DNA of 64,000 nt from an uncultured Dorea sp. (GTDB lineage: Bacteria; Bacillota; Clostridia; Lachnospirales; Lachnospiraceae): contig CAJUBG010000004.1 of the NCBI GenBank assembly GCA_910584575.1, forward strand, positions 29,058 through 93,057. The letters are read 5' to 3'. The position numbers and the translations under genes were made by a program. Of the stretch, positions 1 through 8,434 are shown one piece after another (position 1 is the first letter of the stretch; the number at the start of each line of letters is the position of its first letter). The notes under the pieces were generated by a model. That model saw nothing but the letters and a program-made list of their open reading frames with translations. It was not told where the DNA came from and ran no database searches.

Positions 1-374
1 CCTTTCTTACAGAGAAGCCTTATAGCATAATCCTCTCGCTTATATGTGGCTATCCCGATTCTAGTTCCCCTCTTTAAAAGATTATCGAACAAATCATATA
101 TCCCATTATAAGGAATAGCGTTAAAAAGATATTTTTCCATCATATAAGCTTCCCTAAAAACATTAGACATTTCCATAGCCGATTCGTCAGAAAGTCCATA
201 TAACTTCTGAAAAGATATCTGTATTGGCGGACCAATCATACTTTCTAACGTAACCTTATCCGGAATATCTCTGTTATATTTTCTCATAGTATATATTGCT
301 GCAGACAGTACCCCTTCTCTAGTATCAAGAAGCGTACCATCTAAATCAAATAAAACATAGTCGAAATGTCTCAT
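1..374 (-). CDS. HAD-family phosphatase, N-terminal part (cut by window edge)
   Basis: I translated this by eye from an ATG at 372-374. The first residues contain the HAD motif I DLDGT, with both aspartates of the phosphoaspartyl-forming site, followed by a helical cap-like region. The remaining HAD motifs lie beyond base 1. It follows the aldolase gene by about 40 bases on the same strand, so it belongs to the end of the capsule operon. Next to an aldolase and a CMP-sugar synthetase, a sugar-phosphate phosphatase for an ulosonic acid precursor is the natural guess, but subfamily IA HADs are too diverse to prove this from the sequence. Confidence 0.8.
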   Translation of the reverse strand, partial: MRHFDYVLFDLDGTLLDTREGVLSAAIYTMRKYNRDIPDKVTLESMIGPPIQISFQKLYGLSDESAMEMSNVFREAYMMEKYLFNAIPYNGIYDLFDNLLKRGTRIGIATYKREDYAIRLLCKK

Positions 375-413
375 TGTTCTCCCCTTTCTCCCCCTTCTCC
401 CATCCCCTATCAA

Positions 414-2015
414 TCAATTAAGAGCAGCCTCATACAAAGAACTTGTCAAAAATTGAATGTCAATATTCTCAGACAATTGCCTTAACCCCTCAATCGTTGT
501 CTCATTAGAATGGATATTATATTTTCCATTACCCGCAAACACATACTTAGAATCACAATAATCCTTATCATCTGACCTGAACCCATCAAAACCAGCCAAT
601 TGCACTTTCATAACACCTATTTTTGTCAATGCAGCCACCGCCAAAAGTAACGCATTATCACTATTAATCCTATTTTGATTGATTAAACTTGGATAATTGA
701 GCACATAATCAGCTTGTCTGTCAAAGAGTGATATATTCGATGTGGTAATTAATTTTGAGTTAGAATGTTTATCAGTAGTATCAGCAAGCTTGCTATATCT
801 TTTTGCATTACTTACGAACACATAGTCGCAATTATATCTAGCAGGCTCAAAATTTACAGAAATAATCACAGCATTGGAATACTCAATATACTCTTTAATC
901 TTCTGTTCTTCCTTTCTAATGGAATTACCAGGTCCAAGGAGAACTATATTCCTGCCTCTTAATATTTTCTCAAGACAAGAGATGGCTTTATGATCGTCAA
1001 TCGCATGTGACTGATATTCTAAATATGCCTTCTCAATATAGTCTTGATTATACAGAAGTTTCATTTCCTTAGGTATCTTTTCTAAAATCTTATTTACGGA
1101 TGAAACAGACAAAGTTTTTTTATCTAATAAGAACTGAACATAATTAGGATGACAATTCTGCATTGCCGAAATATAGAAATTATACTTATATCCCCAATAA
1201 TGTCTTTCATATACAGCCATCAAATCTGTGTCCAAAATTTCTAAAAACTGATCTATATCATATGATTTTCCATATCTTTCATTCATATGCATAGCAACCA
1301 ATTCACTCGCTGTATTACCAGCACTCTTACCCATACCATACACAGTTGAATCCACAACAATAGCCCTTTGTGTTTCCAATGCCAAAAACTTAATAGAATT
1401 GCTAAATGCCAGTTGAAAATTATTATGAGCATGATATCCGATCTTAATCTCAGGAAGAAGGTTATTATTCATTAAATTGAAATAATTCGTAAGTTTCCGG
1501 TTATCAAGAAGACCGTAAGTATCCACTATAGAAAAAACATATGGCTTAATCTCATTGATTTTCTCAATATACTCAAGCATTTCCAAATCAGAATAAGATG
1601 TGATTGAAATAGCTTGGATAAATAGCTTATACCCCTTCTCTTTAACAGCCATACAAAAAGGAAGCGCGGTATCGATTTTCTCCTTTTTAAAAATTACTCT
1701 GATTCCATCGATAAAAGTTGAATCACAATTCCCCACGTTTGAAATATCACAAGTTCCGTAGTCAATCATAGCCACCGGAACGGCATGTTTTTTTTCCACA
1801 CCTTCAAATACTCTATTATAGCAGTTCGTGTTTGGCTGAATAGTACGATTAATATCGAACGTTCTTCTGTCATCAAGGAAACCCACTTCAATATAATCCA
1901 CGCCAGCAGCATCCAGCCGTTTATATGTACCAGTAATCACGCTATGCCCAAAATTCCAATCATTTATGTAACCGCCATCACGTAAAGTACAATCCAATAA
2001 ACTGATAGATTTCAT
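414..2015 (-). CDS. Two-domain protein: DRE-TIM aldolase plus DUF115/MptE-like domain
   Basis: Residues 1 to about 290 form a DRE-TIM metallolyase barrel of the HMG-CoA lyase/4-hydroxy-2-oxovalerate aldolase type. The strand-1 motif DCTLRDGG (residues 8-15) supplies the metal-binding aspartate and catalytic arginine. GYHAHNN (193-199) supplies two metal-ligand histidines. Family members make or break C-C bonds with pyruvate or acyl-CoA. After residue 350 a second domain starts with GPGNS (361-365) followed by hydrophobic strands, resembling the Rossmann-like fold of DUF115 proteins. The gene ends 15 bases below the start of the CMP-sugar synthetase gene. I infer an aldol step making an ulosonic acid for the capsule; the true substrate is unknown. 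Confidence 0.75.
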   Translation of the reverse strand: MKSISLLDCTLRDGGYINDWNFGHSVITGTYKRLDAAGVDYIEVGFLDDRRTFDINRTIQPNTNCYNRVFEGVEKKHAVPVAMIDYGTCDISNVGNCDSTFIDGIRVIFKKEKIDTALPFCMAVKEKGYKLFIQAISITSYSDLEMLEYIEKINEIKPYVFSIVDTYGLLDNRKLTNYFNLMNNNLLPEIKIGYHAHNNFQLAFSNSIKFLALETQRAIVVDSTVYGMGKSAGNTASELVAMHMNERYGKSYDIDQFLEILDTDLMAVYERHYWGYKYNFYISAMQNCHPNYVQFLLDKKTLSVSSVNKILEKIPKEMKLLYNQDYIEKAYLEYQSHAIDDHKAISCLEKILRGRNIVLLGPGNSIRKEEQKIKEYIEYSNAVIISVNFEPARYNCDYVFVSNAKRYSKLADTTDKHSNSKLITTSNISLFDRQADYVLNYPSLINQNRINSDNALLLAVAALTKIGVMKVQLAGFDGFRSDDKDYCDSKYVFAGNGKYNIHSNETTIEGLRQLSENIDIQFLTSSLYEAALN

Positions 2016-2029
2016 TAATTTTATCCTTT

Positions 2030-2761
2030 CTACACAATCTCACCATTCTCAATGATAGAAACCACAGCCGCCAAGTCCTTAGGCGTATCTACCGATACAT
2101 TACGGCAATGCACTTCTACCATTTTCACCTTTATAAATTTATCAATAAATCTAATCAAATCACATTCTTCAACTCTCTCTAACATACTTTTAGGAGTGTC
2201 ATTATAAAATCGCAGAGCATCTTTGGTAAAAGCTCCAATACCGACAAATTTTTTATATTTAAAGTCTAAACTTCCTTTTGGGAATGGCAACGGACTCCTA
2301 GAAGTGTACAGCAAATAACCATCTGTACCTACAACAACCTTAATGTTCGTAAAATCAACAACTTCTGGTGCTGTTTTAATAGTTACCATAGCATGCGTGA
2401 CTGCATCTTTTGATTTTTTAGCATGCGTAACCACCGCATCAATAGCTTCTGGCTCAATTAAAGGTTCATCACCGCCGATGAACACATAAAGCTCACTTTT
2501 TATTTTCTGTGAAACCTCATATATTCGAGATGTCGGTGTGCTATGGTTTTTTGAAGTCATAATATAATTCATACCATATTGCTGACATACAGAAGCAATT
2601 CTGTCATCATCTGTTGCAACTATAACTTGATCCAATGACAAAGCTTTTTCCGCCCTGCTATATACCCACCATATCATAGGCTTCCCACAAATATTTGCTA
2701 ACGGTTTCCCTGGGAAACGTGTGGACTGGTATCTTGATGGAATAACCCCAATTGCTTTCAT
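2030..2761 (-). CDS. KdsB-like CMP-ulosonate cytidylyltransferase
   Basis: This is a 243-residue nucleotidyltransferase of KdsB length. The N-terminus carries the signature PSRYQSTRFPGKPL, and later ATDDDRI and FIGGDEPLI match the CTP- and metal-binding loops of CMP-Kdo synthetases. The family transfers CMP from CTP to the anomeric hydroxyl of a 3-deoxy-ulosonic acid. A good AGGAGG ribosome-binding site lies just upstream. No lipopolysaccharide genes are present, so the product probably feeds a capsule residue rather than lipid A. Kdo, or another 3-deoxy-ulosonate made by the neighbouring aldolase, would fit; the sequence does not decide which. Confidence 0.85.
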   Translation of the reverse strand: MKAIGVIPSRYQSTRFPGKPLANICGKPMIWWVYSRAEKALSLDQVIVATDDDRIASVCQQYGMNYIMTSKNHSTPTSRIYEVSQKIKSELYVFIGGDEPLIEPEAIDAVVTHAKKSKDAVTHAMVTIKTAPEVVDFTNIKVVVGTDGYLLYTSRSPLPFPKGSLDFKYKKFVGIGAFTKDALRFYNDTPKSMLERVEECDLIRFIDKFIKVKMVEVHCRNVSVDTPKDLAAVVSIIENGEIV

Positions 2762-2767
2762 TTCATA

Positions 2768-2959
2768 CTACCTCCTTTTATACCTAAGTATTCTTGGAAA
2801 CTCACAATCTTTCAAAGTGCAGTGTTTCCAAAGCACTCCTTTTTCATCTCCGCTTTTCAATGCATCTAAACATGTTTTATGTATTTCATCAAAAATTTTA
2901 TGTGCGCCCTTTGGTTTGGTTATGGAAAAAATTATGAATAATGCATATAAGATAATATC
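2768..2959 (-). other. Open frame without start, possible gene remnant
   Basis: A 63-codon frame is open between the acyltransferase and the CMP-sugar synthetase. It begins right after two in-frame stops and has no canonical start codon in its first half. Its TAG stop sits inside the AGGAGG ribosome-binding site of the next gene, as is common for real coupled genes. The predicted peptide is charged and looks protein-like. It may be the surviving 3' end of a lost gene. I do not recognise it. Confidence 0.25.
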
Positions 2960-3990
2960 TTACTAAATAATATAACAATTTTTTCACTTATGTATGATAT
3001 TCTAAATAGTTTGAACAATCTGCTTCTTATAAAATCTACTGATAGCCCTAGTATAAAAATTACCAGAGCAAATCCCAAAATGTATAAAATACCGAAAACC
3101 AAATTATATCCAACAACAAAAGAAAAAGAACTGTATAGAAAATGATTCCATACCACTTGGTTTAATTGAAATAAATATATACCAAATACTAATGGAGAAC
3201 ATATCTTTATAATCTCTATAATCCTCGCACTTAATTTAATTCTTGAAAATAGTACAACCATAATAAAGGCGCTTAATATAATTGTCGGCGAATTATTCCT
3301 GACTAGCCGTGTTATATCTGTAGTCACCAGAACTCCCCAAGATATTAAAATACTTAGCAGCCACATACATACTAATAGCCCTGCCTTCATATTTTGAAAC
3401 AAGTTTATTCTTTTTGCTAATACTCCTATACAATAGAGAATTATGATTCCTAAAGTACCCCCCCCCCAATTTGTTTTAAATGCATCTGCTATAAGACCAA
3501 CAAAAGAAAATAATATAACTGTTATGACCAATGATTTTTTAGCAGTTAAAATATCTATTGAAAATAGATATTTATTAAGAACCGGCATTGCAAAAAACAA
3601 TGCAAAATAAGCTGTAAAATACCAAAAGACATTAAATGAAACCGGCATTGCTGCTTTGATAAACTCTTTCATACCATATCCATCATTAAAACCCATAATA
3701 GTTAGTATTACTGTTAATATAAATGAGTAGAAGAAAGCTTGAAACCACATATCTATTATTATAGTATATTTTCTATTTTTGTCTGAGGCTGCATATCCGC
3801 TTATTAATGCGAATCCATCTACTCCGCAATAAGAAACTACATAAAAAAAAGAATATATTGCATATCTATAAGCTATATCCGTCTCTTTAGCTGCATCCAT
3901 AATTCCCCCCTGAGTTAATACGTGCAGCGTACATATCATAAACATTAATATTAAACGCAAAAAATCTATACCGTAATTTCGTTCACTCAT
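2932..3990 (-). CDS. Acyltransferase-3 family sugar O-acyltransferase
   Basis: This 352-residue protein has about ten hydrophobic segments. It opens with ERNYGIDFLRLILMF and a following histidine (TLHVL), the usual start of acyltransferase-3 proteins that O-acetylate surface sugars at the membrane. I chose the ATG at 3990 because it overlaps the stop of the flippase gene as ATGA; a longer upstream start would run far into that gene. The coding strand contains an uninterrupted run of ten G at 3458-3467, encoding WGGG. This is odd for such an AT-rich gene and could allow slipped-strand ON/OFF switching. The present frame is intact. Confidence 0.8.
   Translation of the reverse strand: MSERNYGIDFLRLILMFMICTLHVLTQGGIMDAAKETDIAYRYAIYSFFYVVSYCGVDGFALISGYAASDKNRKYTIIIDMWFQAFFYSFILTVILTIMGFNDGYGMKEFIKAAMPVSFNVFWYFTAYFALFFAMPVLNKYLFSIDILTAKKSLVITVILFSFVGLIADAFKTNWGGGTLGIIILYCIGVLAKRINLFQNMKAGLLVCMWLLSILISWGVLVTTDITRLVRNNSPTIILSAFIMVVLFSRIKLSARIIEIIKICSPLVFGIYLFQLNQVVWNHFLYSSFSFVVGYNLVFGILYILGFALVIFILGLSVDFIRSRLFKLFRISYISEKIVILFSKILSYMHYS
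3458..3467 (-). repeat. Homopolymeric G10 tract inside acyltransferase gene
   Basis: Ten consecutive C on the given strand, hence ten G in the coding strand, lie about halfway through the acyltransferase reading frame. Gain or loss of one base would shift the frame. Such tracts are known contingency loci for surface-sugar genes in other bacteria; that role here is inferred. Confidence 0.8.
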
Positions 3991-5366
3991 TTTATCCACA
4001 CGAACAGACTTCTCTCCTTCCAATACGTACATAATAAATATACAAAAAGCAACAATATCCCAAACATCCACCGCAATATTACATAATCCATTGTAATATA
4101 CTGAAAAATTGTGAATCCAAGAACCGTACCTACAGGTAGAAAAAACATTCTAACAGGAAATAGCTCTCTATCAACCCTTTTGCAATATAAATAATGAAAA
4201 AGAAAGGATACGAAATATGCAATGACTGTTGTTGACGCTGCAGCCAAAGCGCCGAAATGTGGTATAAACATGATATTCAATCCAAAGTTTATACCAGCCG
4301 CTATTACCGTATTAACAGCAATAATTTTAGTTTTTTTATAATAAAACTCAGCATTAACCGACAACGTGTATAAAAACTGAAAATACGTTGCCAAAATAAT
4401 AGGGATGATTAAATACACTCCGCTTTTATACTTCTTTGAGGCAAATATCACCAAAATTTCAGGTGAAATAATCATCAATCCACAAAAGAATACTGTACAT
4501 AATTCAATATAGACTCTTGCATAATTATTCACAGATTTTTTATCAGCTTTCAACATCTTTTGAGTAAAAAAGGGAATCCAAACTCCTTCTAATGATGATG
4601 TAATTACAGTTGCAATCATCCCAAAATTATAAACGACACTATAAACTCCCGTTTCTGCTGCTTCTCTTAATGAGGTGAGCAACATTCGATCAGAGGAAGA
4701 CAATATGTTTACAGATAATCCATGAAAAATAAGCGGTATCGAAATTGACAACGCATATTTCCAATATTTCAAATTAATATACTCATGTTCTTTTAACAAA
4801 TAGTATAAAAATATAAAACAGCCAAACACAGAAACCGTCAAACACATTGGTATAATTCTTCCATATTCTTTATGCTCGTTCATATGCAATAGCAGGACAA
4901 CTGATAAAATGGTTGCCATAAAATTGGGCAACACCTGAAGAATGGTTCTCTTTTTAGCATTTTCCTGCATCATAAACTTAACAATCATTGAATTCACAAA
5001 AAAGGAACTGAATGATTGTATTAAACAAAACATAAGGAAATATTTTTCAACAACTGCAAATTTCATATTTGCAAATACCAGAATTGCAGAAATAACACAA
5101 AAGTTGATAAATCCCAAAGTAAAAATGGATGAGAGATATTTATTTAAGACATCTTTGTAATCCACATAGGCATTTCTAATAGAATTTGCTAATGATAAAG
5201 ATACGATCACTGACAATATACCTACATAGGATGAATACGTACTGGAAAGACCATATTCTGTTGTAGTCATTAGCCGTGTAAAGATGGGGACAGTAATAAA
5301 TGCAATCGCTTTATCAAAAAGATTCCCAAACAAATACAGTCCTCCATCTTTTAATTTATTTCTCAT
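3987..5366 (-). CDS. Wzx-type oligosaccharide flippase
   Basis: This 459-residue polytopic protein has about 12 to 14 membrane segments and no soluble domain. The N-terminus, with a short charged leader followed by GGLYLFGNLFDKAIAF and VPIFTRLMTTTEYG, is typical of the polysaccharide-transport (MOP) superfamily. These proteins flip undecaprenyl-linked repeat units across the membrane. It overlaps the DUF115 gene upstream by 11 bases and the acyltransferase gene downstream by 4 bases, so it is translated within the capsule operon. A Wzy-like polymerase two genes upstream completes a Wzx/Wzy pathway. Confidence 0.85.
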   Translation of the reverse strand: MRNKLKDGGLYLFGNLFDKAIAFITVPIFTRLMTTTEYGLSSTYSSYVGILSVIVSLSLANSIRNAYVDYKDVLNKYLSSIFTLGFINFCVISAILVFANMKFAVVEKYFLMFCLIQSFSSFFVNSMIVKFMMQENAKKRTILQVLPNFMATILSVVLLLHMNEHKEYGRIIPMCLTVSVFGCFIFLYYLLKEHEYINLKYWKYALSISIPLIFHGLSVNILSSSDRMLLTSLREAAETGVYSVVYNFGMIATVITSSLEGVWIPFFTQKMLKADKKSVNNYARVYIELCTVFFCGLMIISPEILVIFASKKYKSGVYLIIPIILATYFQFLYTLSVNAEFYYKKTKIIAVNTVIAAGINFGLNIMFIPHFGALAAASTTVIAYFVSFLFHYLYCKRVDRELFPVRMFFLPVGTVLGFTIFQYITMDYVILRWMFGILLLFVYLLCTYWKERSLFVWIK

Positions 5367-6213
5367 TCTTTCTCTCCCTCATCCCTCCATTTGAATGAGA
5401 CACAGATAACACATCCTCTAAATTTACTCTGGGGAATATTTCTAACATTCCTCCCCTTGTGGCATTATATATGTGAATATTTTTTCTTTCCAAAATCTTT
5501 TTCGCATAAGTATAAGAATATTCCATCAATTCCTTTGCGAGTAACATTCGGTCAACTGAACCACTGTTCCCATGTTCGATAAAATGATTTTGTTTTCCCG
5601 GAGTGTAATTGCAGTCAGCCCCTATTAAATAGATTTCTTTAAAGCCCATATAAGCTGCTACCTGCATTAATGTATACGTAATGGAATATCCATCGTAAAC
5701 CATACAGCTAATGTCATTTCCAAAACGCACCTTCTTTTTATGAAAATAATTCATTTCAAAGGAATTATATATCCCATTATATGGTAAAACATTCCAATTT
5801 TTCTTATTCACTTTGCATTTTCTTTCCAGGTAAGAAGAAACAAAAACAGTTAAATCTTCCTCCATACACAGAGCCTCTTTTACACGGTTATATACATTAA
5901 TATCCTGAATTCCAAAATATGTAGGACGAAATGTATCCTCCCTAAATCCGAGGCATAAGGAATTCATTCCAAATGTATATTCATTTTCGAGTAAATGGAT
6001 ATCATGATAATTCAAGCTAGGACCCGTACATATAATAAAGCATCTTTCACCCTTATGAATATTTTCATACTTTCTTAAATAAGCATATTTCCCGCGTTTT
6101 GATATTTTTCTAAAAATACTAATTATATCATATAAAACTCTCGTAATCAGTTGATATATAATTGTAATCTCTTTATTATCCCTAATCTTATGACATATAT
6201 AATTCAATTTCAT
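5356..6213 (-). CDS. DUF115/MptE-like protein, candidate glycosyltransferase
   Basis: After about 50 basic residues, the protein shows FIICTGPSLNYHD, the glycine-rich loop typical of DUF115 (6-hydroxymethylpterin pyrophosphokinase MptE-like) Rossmann domains. IYLIGADCNYTPGKQNHF further on matches a second conserved block. Members in capsule loci are suspected sugar transferases, and the loop resembles that of CMP-sialic acid transferases. Because this operon seems to make a CMP-activated sugar, this is one candidate for the transferase that uses it, which is an inference. The start at 6213 is ATG; the GTG one codon earlier is an alternative. It overlaps the Wzy-like gene. Confidence 0.65.
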   Translation of the reverse strand: MKLNYICHKIRDNKEITIIYQLITRVLYDIISIFRKISKRGKYAYLRKYENIHKGERCFIICTGPSLNYHDIHLLENEYTFGMNSLCLGFREDTFRPTYFGIQDINVYNRVKEALCMEEDLTVFVSSYLERKCKVNKKNWNVLPYNGIYNSFEMNYFHKKKVRFGNDISCMVYDGYSITYTLMQVAAYMGFKEIYLIGADCNYTPGKQNHFIEHGNSGSVDRMLLAKELMEYSYTYAKKILERKNIHIYNATRGGMLEIFPRVNLEDVLSVSHSNGGMRERKNEK

Positions 6214-7471
6214 CACCTACATATCTCTCTTTTAAGATGCCTCTGATATACATTGGTAAAACAGCTAAAACTGTAAACAAAAATGACGGTGTGTATATGA
6301 CACTTGCTATACAGCTTAAAATAAATACTACAATAAAGGTTGTGCATATAAATGCTTGTTCTTTACCCGCACATCCCCATCTCCACATTCTATAAAATTG
6401 AATAAAACTGCAAATAAGGTAGCTTAAACCAGGCAATCCATAACATGACAGTGTATCCCCTACCGTTGTATGTCCCGAATATTTATTTAATCTTGCAAAA
6501 GCAAGAACGGAATCTGTCGCTGCCGTCTCCCTATGAAATCCATTACCAAATACAAACGTTTGAAAATCTGTACACCAATATTGTATATCCATAATAAACA
6601 TTTGAAGCCGTAACACAAAAGAATTTCCGGATCCACTTGTCCTCATTGTATATGAAAATAAATCTGCCAAATTATAAATTCGCTGCTGTATTCTTTCTGA
6701 GGATATAAATCCAGCTATCGTCTGTAAAAGCATCTTCCAATTTACCAAAAATGCAATAAATATCCCCAACACAACGATCATCAAAAGCATTTTGCTCTTG
6801 TTATTAAAATTTTTGCTGAATTTATAGATAAACAACATTACACAACCTATAAGCAAAATAATGATAGCCGTTGCTCTCATAAGGCAAAAAAAGGAAAGAT
6901 ATATAAGAACAATGCTCAAAACAAGTTCTTTTTTATTTATTTGTTTCTTAATATTCCAAAGTATTAAGAAAGTCAATAAAATGAATGTCATTGCCAAAGC
7001 ATCCGTTGTCGTATAAACATTTATCTTTCCATATGTATCTATTAATCTTGCCGTATATGATGTCAAGTTTTCAATATCTGGATATCTCCAATAAATATAA
7101 AGATTATCAACAGCATTCAAGAAACAAATAATTAATCCTATTTCTCCAATTCTTTTAGACTCTTGTACACTGAACTGTTGAAAAAATCTCTGTGATAAAA
7201 GTAATACAATAGCGATTGTCTCACCTGCATAATTACCAATAGACGCTGTAGAATATCCCAACAATCTTAGCCCTATAATATACAACAAATAGATAATAAT
7301 TATAAATTCTACTTTATTGATATTCCTGAGATATGGAATAATTGTCACAAACCATATTACTGTCAGAACAGTAAGTATATTCAAATAATATCTATTCATA
7401 TAAGGGGTCAATCCAAGCATCAATAATAGTATAAAATAATATTTGGAGATTTGTAATGTCGTTATTTTCAT
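6188..7471 (-). CDS. Wzy-like O-antigen/capsule polymerase
   Basis: This 427-residue integral membrane protein has about 11 hydrophobic helices and one large extracellular loop containing the arginine-rich stretch SERIQQRIYNLADLF and GNGFHRETAATDS. That layout is typical of Wzy/O-antigen-ligase-like proteins, which join lipid-linked repeat units at the outer membrane face. Sequence conservation in this class is low, so the call rests on topology and on the neighbouring Wzx flippase. It starts 6 bases after the stop of the HtrL-like gene and overlaps the next gene by 26 bases. Confidence 0.75.
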   Translation of the reverse strand: MKITTLQISKYYFILLLMLGLTPYMNRYYLNILTVLTVIWFVTIIPYLRNINKVEFIIIIYLLYIIGLRLLGYSTASIGNYAGETIAIVLLLSQRFFQQFSVQESKRIGEIGLIICFLNAVDNLYIYWRYPDIENLTSYTARLIDTYGKINVYTTTDALAMTFILLTFLILWNIKKQINKKELVLSIVLIYLSFFCLMRATAIIILLIGCVMLFIYKFSKNFNNKSKMLLMIVVLGIFIAFLVNWKMLLQTIAGFISSERIQQRIYNLADLFSYTMRTSGSGNSFVLRLQMFIMDIQYWCTDFQTFVFGNGFHRETAATDSVLAFARLNKYSGHTTVGDTLSCYGLPGLSYLICSFIQFYRMWRWGCAGKEQAFICTTFIVVFILSCIASVIYTPSFLFTVLAVLPMYIRGILKERYVGDEIELYMS

Positions 7472-7477
7472 TGTTTT

Positions 7478-8416
7478 CTATCCCATCATATATTTATATT
7501 GCTTTAATAAATACCGTATCACCTTTGAAAATTTCTTTATCTTTAGCCTTATCTTTACAATTTTCATTTTACTAATCTTTTCTTTTAATGGATTCCTTTG
7601 AGATAGAGTCAGATGCCCTCCTCCATTTTCTTTTAAAAATGTCCCCCAAGAAACAGATGTAACTAATTCAAATGTCTCAGGATACATCCTGGAAAGCATA
7701 AGCAATTCTGTCTGATCATCATCTGTCATTCCACAATTAGCCAGTGCATAGACCGCTGTTTTCATCATCTCCCAGGATTTTCTCCACGCTTCGCTGTTTC
7801 CAACTAACAAAGGTCCCATCACATAAACATCCATTGTTCTTACAATGTCAAATATCGGCCTTCCATCATCCAACATTTTAGCCGGCAGATAGATCTTATC
7901 ACCAAAATTATACTTCCATTCAAAATCAAATTCCTCTGCCTTCGGATAGATTTCCAGACCGTGTCCAAATCCAAAATCAATCCATGCCAGTTGCGAATAG
8001 CTATTCAATCCATTTTCAACGGCTGTCTTTAGACACCACATTTTTAGTGCCATAATATAATTATATTTTGCATTAAAAACCTCTGGTGAATTCGGCTGTA
8101 ATCTAAAATCATAGTGAACCCTATTACTGCATACATGTTCTATTGTTTTATAAAGTTCTTGATCAATATTTAAAATGTCCTCTACAATAATCACCTTGGT
8201 TTTTTCCTTATTCCCAAATTTATCCCGTATTTCAAAGATACGCTTTTTGTATTCCTTAGATTCAACGAAAACAATCAATTCATTTTTTATTCTCGCCCAA
8301 TGTTCAAAATATGAAAAATACAGTTCATCATTTCTACTAAATTTTTTCCATTCTTCTCGATTAATATTAAAAAAAGCGCTTACCAATGTAATCTTATTAT
8401 CATTAGACCTATTCAT
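7478..8416 (-). CDS. HtrL/YibB (WlaTC) family glycosyltransferase-like protein
   Basis: The 312-residue product begins TLVSAFFNINREEW and continues with YFSYFEHWARIKNELIVFVE, closely matching the HtrL_YibB family pattern found in lipooligosaccharide and capsule loci. Further conserved pieces are MALKMWCLKTA, LAWIDFGFGHG and TDDDQTELLM. Family members are thought to be GT-A glycosyltransferases; none of my evidence defines donor or acceptor. It is cytoplasmic, with a basic C-terminal tail that could sit on the membrane. It lies in the capsule operon between a GT4 enzyme and Wzy. Confidence 0.75.
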   Translation of the reverse strand: MNRSNDNKITLVSAFFNINREEWKKFSRNDELYFSYFEHWARIKNELIVFVESKEYKKRIFEIRDKFGNKEKTKVIIVEDILNIDQELYKTIEHVCSNRVHYDFRLQPNSPEVFNAKYNYIMALKMWCLKTAVENGLNSYSQLAWIDFGFGHGLEIYPKAEEFDFEWKYNFGDKIYLPAKMLDDGRPIFDIVRTMDVYVMGPLLVGNSEAWRKSWEMMKTAVYALANCGMTDDDQTELLMLSRMYPETFELVTSVSWGTFLKENGGGHLTLSQRNPLKEKISKMKIVKIRLKIKKFSKVIRYLLKQYKYMMG

Positions 8417-8434
8417 AAAAAATCCTACTTTCTT

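Noticed and set aside
2030..2761. The KdsB-like gene as evidence of a Gram-negative host
   Set aside because: No lipid A or LPS core genes are present. LoaP antiterminators, clostridial transport genes and strong AGGAGG sites point to Clostridia. KdsB-like enzymes also occur in capsule loci.
3987..4071. Upstream ATG at 4071 as start of the acyltransferase
   Set aside because: It would overlap the flippase gene by 85 bases. The ATG at 3990 gives the normal family N-terminus and an ATGA junction.
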